Below, piece by piece: positions 25,604-37,800 of a stretch of DNA of 64,000 nucleotides. Below the pieces are notes generated by a model that searched no databases, was not told where the DNA came from, and worked only from the letters and a program-made list of their open reading frames with translations. Within the stretch, counting starts at the first letter, position 1, and the number at the start of each line of letters is the position of its first letter. Source of the DNA: Leptobrachium leishanense (Eukaryota > Chordata > Amphibia > Anura > Megophryidae); NCBI GenBank assembly GCA_009667805.1, contig CM019063.1, positions 62,023,506 through 62,087,505 of the forward strand, given 5' to 3'. The position numbers were made by a program, and so were the translations under genes.

Positions 25604-25831
25604 TCACATCATACAACACTTTTCTTCGGCTGCTTGTTTCATTTCCGTGAATGTGGCTGTTGCTTTTTCTTTAATTGTGTCCATGTCCAAGTTTTGAATG
25701 CTTTGGATGTGACCAAGTATTGAGTTTTTTTCTTCTTCTTCATCTTGATCTTCAGCTACCATTCTTTGGAGATCCTCCGGTAGTTCCACATCGTCCCCTG
25801 CCATCTGGATTTGATTATCATCCTTTTCACT
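25604..25831 (-). CDS. CPLX4: CPLX4 coding exon 3 (C-terminus with CaaX box)
   Basis: The acceptor TTTCTTTCCCAG ends at 25832. The exon begins [10 protein letters not shown] and encodes the acidic segment, an amphipathic DTIKEKA helix and the terminal CCMM. A final Met in a CaaX box predicts farnesylation, as known for CPLX3/4. Two adjacent cysteines are unusual; the upstream one could be palmitoylated, which is inference. Stop TGA is at 25606-25604. Confidence 0.95.
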   Translation of the reverse strand, partial: SEKDDNQIQMAGDDVELPEDLQRMVAEDQDEEEEKNSILGHIQSIQNLDMDTIKEKATATFTEMKQAAEEKCCMM

Positions 25832-28800
25832 CTGGGAAAGAAAATATTGACAGCATAACACACATTATAACCCATTTAATACGCATAACTTATACTTATA
25901 GGTTTAGTTAGCTGTGTGTGATTTTTTTGCCATTTAAGTGTAAAGGGACAAAATATAACTACTTCTGTAAATATTAGAGAATATAATCCTAATGATCAAT
26001 AAACTATCAATGCGTAATGAGCTACCATCAACTGTTATGTGCCTTGACTTTAACCATAATAAAGAAAAAATTACAGAGGTTTAGAAATTATAGAATACAG
26101 ATAATGGGATAAACATTGCTCAACATTTCTAGACAAGACAGAACAATGACAGTTGTGGATGGTAAACAGGATTACAGTCTAAGACATCAGATAATGGGGC
26201 AGTGTTTACCCTACAAAGCAGATCAACAAAAGATCACTCAAACATACAACAGATAATAACACATTCTAGATAGAGGGAGTCGAGTTTGGCTACATTGACC
26301 ACAAAGTAATTATATAAACCATAGTAACAGTAATCAGATAAACATAGACACTGACAATAATGACAATAACAGTATTCATACATAACACAGACAACACAAA
26401 CTTCCTAGACCCTACAGGCACAGGGTGACTTCAACATAGACGATGGCAGGGAAATAATATAGAACATCAGGATGTCTGCACCTTCCAAATGCATCTCCAT
26501 GCCCATGCAGCCCAAGTCCAAAGCGACACCCGTCACAAATACAAATTATAAAATGGTAGAGATAATGTAGAAAAGAAAGAAAATCACTGCAGATTAAGAC
26601 GCGGGACATTGTCATCGCACCATGAACCCACAACATCACATTGAAAGTTGATGTCATGTTTTAGGGAACCAATATGATAACCATTAAATTTTGGGGCAGC
26701 AGCTGGATGTTGATGGACAACAGGAGCAGGGTCATAAAAATTTGGAAAACATTATACTTCTTACATTTTTTCCTAAAGTTTGCAATTCCTTTGTTAACTT
26801 CTCACAATACTTGTGTGTTTGTGCTTTTTAATTAAACTTTATCAGACTTCCTTGGCTTTCAATTATAAATATTACCTTAAATTTGGCAATTCATTCAAAA
26901 GAAAGTCGTGCCAAAACCAGGAGTGACCTGTTCCTGGATCATTTAACCCTGTTCCTGCGACTCGACATACCGGTAGGTTGTGGGCAAAATTACATTAATG
27001 AAGTGAGACATACAGGTATGTCGTGGTAAGGAACACGTGCCGGCAGCTGCTTACTGTGAGATCGCAGTGCTGCTAGGCTGCAAGGCAGCTGGCAATGGAG
27101 ATTTAAATAAAACGTAAATCGACCGTCCAAAAGGTTGAAAGCCAATCACGGCATTCTTAGGTCAAAGTGACAAGAGGCAATTAGTAAACACCAATGTTAA
27201 TTTTGACAGCTAATTTTTGTTTAGTTTTAGTCATAGTCTAACTAAAAGGACATTTAAGGGATTATTCAAAGAGCACCGAAATATCGGTGTTCTTTCATCC
27301 GGCACACTTCAGTGCGATTCGGCGAGTTCAATTCGCCAACCCTACGGTGATTTCAGAATTCACTGTAGGGTCCCTGAAGTGCACCGAATGGATACGCCAA
27401 ATGCAGCCGATAAAATCGCGAACGCAGCCACAAACAGCCGAACGCAGTCGATAAACCGGCGAACGCAGCTGACGACCCGCAGAACAGACCGCCGAACAGA
27501 TTGTCGAACGCCGCCAAGAAAGCGGACTCGCCACTGAATGCCGCCCCAAAAAACGCAATTTTTAAAAGGCATTTTAGACATAAATAATGCATGAAAATGC
27601 ATGGAAATAATATATAAGTGCCTATGAACAACAATAAAAAGGTCTGTAACAGAATGAAAAATAAGCCATTTAAAAAAATCTGAATCAAAGTTAGCCGAAA
27701 AAATCCAGGAAAATGGCAAAAAAAAATCCTAAAAATTAAACAAATAAAGAGACCTTTTGCTGTAACTGAAAAGAATAAACGGTTGAAGAAAAAAAAAAAA
27801 AAAAGTATGGAATTTTTTCATATTGAAACCTATGGGATTCTCCCGTTTAAACCTGTCGAATGAAACCACCGAAAATCTGGGCATTTCGCCAACTATTCAC
27901 AGCCGTTCGGCGTTCTCTGAATTGATTAACCATTTACTTCTCTACGGGGAATTTCATTGCCACCGAATCGCACCGTATTTCACTGGCTATTCGCCAATAT
28001 TTGGGGAATTGACAGCTTTTTGAATAGCTGAATTGGCACAAAATTGCACCGTATGGGGAAATTCAGTTCGGTGCAATTCAGCTCTCTTTGAATAACCCCT
28101 TTAGAGTTTTTTTATGCTGCAAATATCTTTTTTTAAGACCGTTAATAAAATAGGGTTTTTTCCCTTTCATTTTTATTTATTTATCCTAAGGAGATAATTT
28201 TTCCTCTCTCATACACTGTAGTTTCTTATTCTTGGCACGAGTATTTTAGGAGACATTGGGGAAAGGCTTAGGGCTCGTTTACATTCTCTGCACAATTGCA
28301 CTCGCACAGCGCAATTTTTTTCTGCGCACAAAAAAAAACGTGATCGCGTGAAAATTAACGTGGTATTACGATCCGAGCGCATTTTTTCTTCCTTCAAGAT
28401 TTTTCGTGCGCAAATCCGAAGCGCAAAGCCGTTCGCAAATGAACGTTGCGTGCAGGAATCGGTGGGCAGACTGTTTTGTCACGGGATTTGTCACGGGAAT
28501 CAGCCAACATCAATCATCCATTTCCAATAAAATATTTACAAACTACAAAAAAAAGAAGAAAAAAAATTAACAACCACCAGCCAAAAAAAGAAAAAATTAA
28601 CAATGACACAATTTATAAATTTTAATGTTTGGGTATGTGTAGAATGTGTAACTGTACTGTGCTGTATTTTTTTTTTTGTGCTGATGTATTTCGTTTCGCC
28701 CAGAACGATCACATTTACAGTCACCACCTGCTTTTCAAAGACTTTACAAAAATGCCGCAAACTTTCGTTTGTAATACCATCCGCGTACCAGCGGACGAAT

Positions 28801-31800
28801 GCATTTGCGCTGACATTGTTATGTATAGGATGCGCGCAGGAAAATTTGTTCGCGCAGGTTCAATCGCGGTAGATGGGTACACGCATCGTTTGCGAGAACG
28901 TCGTAATACGACGTTCCTCGCAAATGGTTTTGCACTCGCGCAAATGCGGGAAGAATGTAATAGGGCCCTTAGGATTTAGTTAAAAAAATATGATAAAATC
29001 AAATCACTTTTTTTGTTATCTTATATTTTATTGATACTGGATCATGAGCTACATATACAATTACAGTGCCATAAGAAGGCCCCATTAGCTCTTTAAAAAG
29101 CAATATATAACATGTGTGGGTGCACCATAAGGCTAGGGTCAGAGTGGGGCAGTCGGAACGCGCGTGCAGACGCACTAAATCACGGCGGCAGTAGCAGCAC
29201 ATAACGGCCAATGACGGCCAATATACGCAGTACGTGCGTACAAAAGTGCGCCGACACCACGCAACCAGCAAATGAACGCATTTTTATCAGAACGTGAAAC
29301 CGCTGCTACTGACGTACAGAGTGCGCTGCGGCCGCATAGCAGCGTGTGTGCGTGATTAGGAGACGTCAGACGCTGCTAGTGTGCGGCCTACATAACGTTC
29401 AAACAGCCGGATTTCCCTAGACTTCTTTTCACCCCATCGTCATGAAATACGTCCAGAATTGCGCATCGTCTGACCACTTAAGGTATTCCGTGAAAAAATG
29501 CGTGCGCACGCATCGACGTACATTTTGACGGTGGCTGCAGAAAATGCGCTCATCTGTCCCTAGCCTAAGAGAAAGGGTGAAATCACGGTTAAAGAAGAAA
29601 ATAGCAAACCTAAAAAAAATAGCTTACGTCATTTTTGACCAAAACTGTTATTAAGGGGTTAACCAGTGTTTTCTTTTGTGGATTTTATTTATTGAAATAT
29701 AATTTGGGTTTGTCTGGGGTTTTAAGTTGGGTTTGTAGAATATTGCAAAAATAAAAATAAGAAGAATAATTGAAAGGAATAAAATAGAAATGTTTTTTTG
29801 AGAAACCCATCTCTGGTATTCTTTCCGCGTCAATGTTTTGGTCTATAATATGTCATTTCTTATTTCTCTACCATTTCACCATTTAGGGAGTATCTTCTCC
29901 GAATTTAAAGGGATACTCTAGGCAACATTACCACCTAAGATTTTTTAGGAGGTCATGATGCCCGGAGTATGCCGCCCTCTGTCCCCCCTCCCTCCGCTCA
30001 GCAGTTCGGCTGAAAAATATTCTGCGGAATATGCTGGCGCTTTATAAATAAAGAATAATAATAATAATAATAAAAAGCTGAAAACAGCTGAGAGAGGCGG
30101 AGGAGTTTACTCCGCCCTCCCAGCTGTCAGTCAGCAGAGCGGGATTCATATTTCCCGCTTCTGCCGACTTTTGCCGAGTAGGAGACGTCATCGCGCTTTC
30201 AGCACGATGACGTCTCCGACTCGCCGCAGTAGCTGGCGGCAGCGGCTGAGGGTTAGTGTTGCGCGCATCCTCTTGCGCGCAACACTAATCCTCAGAGGGA
30301 GCCGGGAGGAAGCCTGCCGATTGGCTGGCTTACGTGAGAGGCGCGCATGCAAGAAGGACAGGAGCGGAAGAGGAGGGAGATGAGTAGATAAAAAAAAAAA
30401 GCCGCCGCTGGAAACAAGTGGATTTTAGGGTAAGTATTACAGTTACAAAAAAAATAAAAAAATCCCTAACGATTTATTAAGGGAATAGGGATAGAGTAAG
30501 ATAAAAAAACAGGGGGGGGGGATTTTTGAGTGGAGTGTTCCTTTAAGGAGTTATTCAAAGAGAGCTGAATTTGACACCGAATTGCACCGATCGGTGAATT
30601 CCCCCATACAGTGCAATTTTGTGGCAATTCAGCTGTTCAGAAAGCAGACAATTCGCCAAATATTGGTGAAATGACAGCAAAATACGACGGCAGTGAAATC
30701 CCCCATAGAAAAGCAACGATTAATCTATTTAGAGAACGCAGAAGAGCACTGTAAAGTTGGCGAAATGGCCAGATTTTCGTTGCTTTCGTTCGACAGGTTT
30801 AATCAGGTTAAAACCTGGTTCCAATGTAAAAAAAAAATCCAGTTTATAATTTTTTTATTCAACCGTTTATTCTTTTCATTTGCAGCAAAACGTCTATTTA
30901 TTAATTAATTTTTTAGAATTTTGTAGCCATTTTTATGGATTTTTTCTGTAAATCTATTGATTCAGATTTTTTTAATGCCTTTTTTTTATTCTGTAACAGA
31001 CCTTTTTATTGTTAGTCATAGGACCTTTATATATTATTTCCATGCCTTATTTGTGTTTAAACAACGTTTTAAAAATTGTGTGTTTTTTTTCGCACCCCTG
31101 TTCAGTGGCTGGTTGGCTTTTATCGGTGGCGTTCTGCAGACCGTCAGCTGTGTTTGTTTTTTTTTGAGAAAGTATTTTACCAGGAAGGATACATTGAGAT
31201 TTCTCTCGTTTTCAAGTATGTCCTGGGTGGCGAGTATGTACCGTTAGGTGTCTTGCCCAAGGTGTCAGGACTCACCCGTCTGGCGGGGTCCTGGTGCCCC
31301 GGGTGTCATGGCGGCGGGCAGCGAGCACGAGGAGGTGATCCGACGTCCTCAGCAGCCGGCAGCCGCATGGCGCAGGGACCGGGCTCTCCTTCTGTTCCGG
31401 CTGACTGGGAGCTCACGGCGCCTGGAGGGGGTGCCGAACATGGTGGCCACCACGTGGTCCCGGTGTGGGGGCATGTCCCACTGCCCTGGGAGCTGGGGGA
31501 AGCCACGGGAGGTGCTCACTGCCCAGAGGGCGTGTCTTCTGGCTGGCAGGACAGACAGGGGAACCATGGCAACCAGGCATCCTCCTGGCCTGTGGAGGTG
31601 TGACTGGAGTCTGCAGCCCCTCCCCTCAGGGGTGTGCTCCTTGCAGACTTCCTATAAAACCCCATTCCTCTTTTGATCAGGTACCTGGTTGTTGCTTCTT
31701 AGCAGTCTTCCTGGTTCCCATATATATATATTTATCCTGTGATCTACTCCTTCTGACCCATTTGCCTTTCCCTTTTGACTTCCGCTAAAAACTCCGCCTC

Positions 31801-34800
31801 CCCCGACCTTTTGGCTTCCCATGACGATTCTATTGGATTCTCCCACGGACACCTCGCTTGGATTAACCCTTCGCCTGCCACCCTACCGTCTACTGGTCTA
31901 CCTTCGGAAGGCATGACACAAGAACACTTACTGGAGAGGTGCTCTGGCTGGGATTTGAACCTGTGTCTCCACGGTCATAGTGCAATGATGTATGTTTGGC
32001 GTTTTGCGGCTGCGTTTGGTGGTCTGTCCGGCAGGTTTATCGGCAGCGAAGGGTCAGCGAATTTAACTCACCAAATCAGCACCGAAATTTCGATGTTCTT
32101 TGAATAACCCCTTAAGTTTATAACTCTAACAATAATAGTAATGAAAAAAATCCTTTGTGCGCTACAGGTCTGTGTCGGAAGGAACCAAGATGAAGCAAAG
32201 CAAAATATTTCCAATGTTACTCCCATCTGAACAAATCCCTAGATGGAGATTGAGTTCTGCCCAGGAACGGACAGAATCAATCACTCAGAAGAGATTAACC
32301 AGGCTAACCTCACCCTTAACCTGAGCTCGTACCGGTCTAGGGCAAACTATACAAAAAAAATATATAAAAGGAACAAATAATACAACCAACGGAGTCTGAC
32401 ATAACACTGGGAATCCAGGAGTGGGAAGATTGAAACAATATACCGGGGTTTCAGGACTGTTTACATCTGGGTGTGAGAGAGAAAACCAAAATCCAATTAT
32501 TTTATTTTTGTTATAATAAGATAAATTAAGAAATATTAATTGAACCAATCAAGTCAAAATGACGGAACTCAGAATTCAAATTATGCAACTACTCGTAATA
32601 CTTTCATAATTTAATCACTTTAACGAGAAAAAACATTAATATTATCATCAATAACCCTCAACAAATTATCCACTGTATGAATAGGGAGTGAAAGAGGAGG
32701 CAGAAACAATAAATATATGTGGGTAAATATTAGATTATATACAGATATATATATATATATATATATACTGTATATATCTATCTTCTATGTTCTATATGCA
32801 CTGCCAGTGCCGGGGCAAAAAAAAGTCACCAGCTGGTGTTAGCGAAGCTAATAGGCGTGAGCCTTCCATTGGATAATTACTGCAGTGATTAATATGTTTC
32901 AGCATAAAATGAGGTCATGTGACTCCCTGAATATACTGAATGAGCAGGTTTTCCCATCAACGGGATTTTTCTCCCCTGATGGCACAGCGGGCATATTCCA
33001 AGATGACAATGCCAGGATTCATCGGGCTCAAATTGTGCAAGAGTGGTTCAGGGAGCACGAGACCTCATTGTCACACATGGATTGGCCACCGCACAGTCCA
33101 GACCTTAACCCCATTGAGAATCTTTGGGATAATGTGCTGGAGAAGACTTTACGCAGCGCCGCGACTCTCCCATCATCAATACAAGAACTTGGCCACAAAT
33201 TAATGCCACTCTGGACGCGAATAAATGCTGTGACATTGCATGAGCTTATTGACACGAAACTGAGGCAGATGTGTGCCGCAATCACAGAATACAAAAGAAT
33301 ACAAAACAGTCCAATGAACTAATACAGTGTGTGACTTTTTTTGGCCAGGTAATGTGTGTATATATAATATATATATATATAAACACACACCACTTTTTCA
33401 ATGTTATGTTTCATACTTTTTCCATAGTGAATCAAATTTACAAAAAAAAAGCCAGAAATAGTAAATATAACACATGTAATCCATTTTTACCTGTGGAAGT
33501 CTATATTTCTCCCTCAGATGTACTCGGAGCGTCGCCCTTTCTGCTTTCTTTTGATTATATTTGGCATCTCGCTCCATCCTACAAAGCAAACACAATCACG
33601 TTTCACAACTTGAAAGCAAAATATTAGGAACCAGGTCAACGGGGCAAGAAACGGACGCTTCGGGGGCTATTCACACAGCGCAGGGGTTACAAACGAAGCT
33701 TCTGAGTAGATGTGCAAGATTTCTTACGAGCTTGCCTCTTAAGATGGGAAAGTCAGGGCTATGGGTGGGGTGCAGATTTGTGTCTGTAGCTGGAGGATCT
33801 TTTGGCTCTATTCCAATTGAGTCCATAACACTAGTGAGTACATCGGCCCCTTGGTAGAGGTAGAGGAAGGTGCCATCGTCCCCCTCCTTTTGTCGCAAGC
33901 TGAAGGACAAGCAGAGCAGATCGTTTTCCTTTGTCCTTCCAACATAACAGAACAATCCTACAATCTTGCATACATGCACTCTTGAACAGGGCTCTTGTAC
34001 ATCTCCATGGAGTTCTGAGGACTCCAGCAGAGGACCTAAGTGGCTGCTAGTACCCTTTACTGGCTTCTTAAGATTATGAGCTGAGTGGCTAGTATAGCGG
34101 CTGGTTTATAACTCAGCCAGTAAGAGGAGGCCATTCAGACGTGACGGAAAGTGTTGACGTTATGTAATAGTGACTCACTGCCTCAGCAAGGATAGTGCCT
34201 TTTTAATCACTTAGGACCATTGGCCTCACAGCATTGGCCTGGTCTCTGGATGGGCCTGCTGGGGAGATACTTTGGATTCTGTGTTGGTCCAGGGCCCATG
34301 GCCATTTTGGACCACTCGGCATTTGCCAAGCTTGCCTGAGAATCAGCCTGCGATTGGAATCATCCAATCTCTTTTTTTTCCCCCAGAGAAAATATAAAGT
34401 TACGACCACAATGTACTTCCTGTAATAATGTTGTCGGAGGTTAAAAAGATTAAAAAAAAAAAAGAATATGGACATGAAAGTCTCAATAGCTCAAAAAACC
34501 TGTCAGTTTGTTGCTGGGGCTCATTTTTCTCTGATAAAAGTTAGGTCTCGGTCATTTTTTCCCACTTATTTTTCAAAAACAGCTCAAAACTGGAGATTAT
34601 CATTAAATATCCTCATCCCGTGTACAGTTATTTTTTCATCACATTCCTTTTAAAAGTAATTTAATTTCCATTTTCCATATATTATCGTATATTTACATAA
34701 TATATACAAATATGTATATTTATATGTGTATTTTAAAGTAACAATACATACATATATACACTGCTCAAAAAAATAAAGGGAACACAAACATAAGACATCC

Positions 34801-37800
34801 TAGATCTGAATGAATGAAATATTCTTATTAAATGCTGTGGTCATTACATCGCTGAATGTGCTGACAACAAAATCACACACACATTATCAATGGAAATCAA
34901 ATTGAGCAACCCATGGAGGTCTGGATTTGGAGTTACACTCAAAATTAAAGTGGAAAACAACACTACAGGCTGATCCAACTTTGATGTAATGTCCTTCAAA
35001 CAAGTCAAAATGAGGCTCAGTAGTGTGTGTGGCCTCCACGTGCCTGTATGACCTCCCTACAACGCCTGGGTGGGCATGCTCCTGATGAGGTGGCGGATGG
35101 TCTCCTGACACACCTGGACTAAAGCATCCCCCAACTCCTGGACAGTCTGTGGTGCAACGTGGCGTTGGTGGATGGAGCGAGACATGACGTCCCAGATGTG
35201 CTCAATTGGATTCAGGTCTGGGGAACGGCAGGCCAGTCCATAGCATCAATGCCTTCGTCTTGCAGAAACTGCTGACACACTCCAGCCACATGAGGTCTAG
35301 CATTGTCTTGCATTAGGAGGAACCCAGGGCCAACCGCACCAGCATATGGTCTCACAAGGGGTCTGAGGATCTCATCTCGGTACCTAATGGCAGTCAGGCT
35401 ACCTCTGGCGAGCACATGGAGGGGTGTGAGGCCCCCTAAAGAAATGCCACCCCACACCATTACTGACCCACTGCCAAACCGGTCATGCTGGAGGATGTTG
35501 CAGGCAGCAGAACGTTCTCCACGGCTTCTCCCGACCCTGTCACGTCTGTCACATGTGCTCAGTGTGAACCTGCTTTCATCTGTGAAGAGCACAGGGCGCC
35601 AGTGGCGAAGCTGCCAATCTTGCTGTTCTCTGGCAAATGCCAAACGTCCTGCACGGTGTTGGGTTGTAAGAACAACCCCCACCTGTGGACGTCGGGCCCT
35701 CATACCACCCTCATGGAGTCTGTTTCTGACCATTTGAGCAGCCACATGCACATTTGTGGCCCGCTGGAGGTCATTTTGCAGGGCTCTGGCAGTGCTCCTC
35801 CTGTCCCTCCTTGCACAAAGGCGGAGGTAGCGGTACTGCTGGGTTGTTGCCCTCCTACGGCCTCCTCCACGTCTCCTGATGTACCGGCCTGTGTCCTGGT
35901 AGCGCCACCATGCTCTGGACACTACGCTGACAGACACAGCAAACCTTCTTGCCGCAGCTCGCATTGATGTGCCATCCTGGATGAGCTGCACTACCTGAGC
36001 CACTTGTGTGGGTTGTAGACTCCGTCTCATGCTACCACTAGAGTGACAGCACCGCCAGCATTCAAAAGTGACCAAACCATCAGCCAGAAAGCAAAGGAAC
36101 TGAGAAGTGGTCTGTGGTCACCACCTGCAGAACCACTCCTTTATTGGGGATGTCTTGCTACCTGCCTATGCTTCCCACCTGTTGTCTATTCCATTTGCAC
36201 AACAGCATGTGGACTTGATTGTCAATCAGTGTTGCTAGTTACCTAAGTGGACAGTTTGGTTTCACAGACGTGTGATTGACTTGGAGTTACATTGTGTTGT
36301 TTAAGTGTTCCCTTTATTTTTTTGAGCAGTGTATATATATATATAGATAGGATAATGCGGAGGCACCCGGTGTCTTCGTAAAACATATATCCTTTATTAG
36401 AAATGCATTAAAAGTCTGACGTTTTCGGCTCATACAAGAAACATTTTCAAGGCAGAAAAGCAGGTTATGGTGGAAAACAAGTGGATTTTTTCAGGACTAG
36501 CAGGTAAGGTCAGATGGGGGTGACAGGAACTCAGAGATAAGGTAACAATAGGAAGAATGGCGGCGGGGAGCACAAGAAACAAGATGACCAGGAACACAAT
36601 CAAGGGAGCAGGAACAATATACAGTAGACTGGCATGAGACGGCAAATCCAGGTTTACCAAGAAATGGTGTGTTGTCCAGGAATCAAAGAAAGGGGACAAC
36701 TTGACTCCCTTAAACACAGAGAACAGGAGCAATTGGGAGGACCTGAGGTTTCCCTTATGCTGGTCTGATGGTAAGCCAGCACAGGAAACAATGTCAGAAA
36801 CAGGAAAGGTGCTGCCAGGGCTCAGGTCACATCACAAACTTGGATTGGGCATTCCTACGTCCCTTTGGTGTTCCATATGACAAGGATTAGTTCAGTTTTT
36901 AATGATCTAGCCCTCTCTGCGTAATTGTTTAGAAATGATCGAATTCAGTATCGAGTCATGATCCATATCCATATACTTTAAGAGGTATTTTTTAAGTCTC
37001 CGAGTAAAAATGGCACCATGTCTGCTGGCCAGACAACAGGTGATTAGGGTTGAGCTACAAAAGACCCATCCTTGCACACCAACCACACACCGGTGCTCTT
37101 CCATAGGACGCTGCTATGCCCTAGACACAAATTCAAGGAAAATGAGAGGCACCCCTGTTGTCATGTACATGGATTTTTATTGAAGTATGGATCAAGGCGA
37201 CGTTTCGGCCATGTAAACTACACCTGGAGAGCCTCTCATTTTCCTGGAATTTATGTCTGCTGGCCAAGTATGCTATGGAGATACCACTTGGAAAAAATGG
37301 GGATTTTGGAAACATTATCTAAAGAATAAACAATTTGATTTGAACAAAGACTGCAACGGGACTTATTCCATGGCTGACAGGACCATGTCCTTGACTAACG
37401 TGATTTTATTTTAACCGAACGACTGAAGATTATCTGGAATGTACGAGCAAGAAGGGCAGATTATAAAGGAATAACCGAAAAGATGTTATTCAGCAGAATT
37501 AACAAGATTACAGGGATGTGTAACCGATCCAACGGACAATGGAAATGATGAAATACGGCTAGAGATGGTGACCGCTGCCAGTAGTAGTGGAGAAAGTGTG
37601 TCCATGGATAAAATCCCCTATTGAGGGCACGCACGTTCTTTATCCTTAGAGAAAGAGAAGCAAGGTCATTTGCATTAAGTTTTTCCATACTTTCAAACTT
37701 TTTGATAACAACACAAAATTTTTATATTTTCATTGTTTTATCCTTTTATAAAAGACACCTTGATGACCTAATGACCGAAATTCTACCTAGTATACCTAGC

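Larger units (their letters stand above)
30547..32111. mobile_element. Palindromic MITE family M (copy M6), TTAA-flanked, doubly nested
   Basis: Ends GGAGTTATTCAAAGAG and CTTTGAATAACCCC, with perfect TTAA at 30543-30546 and 32112-32115. The left TTAA is shared with the neighbouring MITE, so the two abut. It is split by a retroposon fragment, which is itself split by an LTR. Confidence 0.82.

Noticed and set aside
31940..31965. tRNA-type B box (GGTTCAAATCC on the minus strand)
   Set aside because: No A box, acceptor stem or cloverleaf around it; it belongs to a retroposon fragment.
35303..35967. Plus-strand frames of 144-160 codons opposite the Tc1 copy C transposase
   Set aside because: Shadow frames of the minus-strand transposase, with no motifs of their own.
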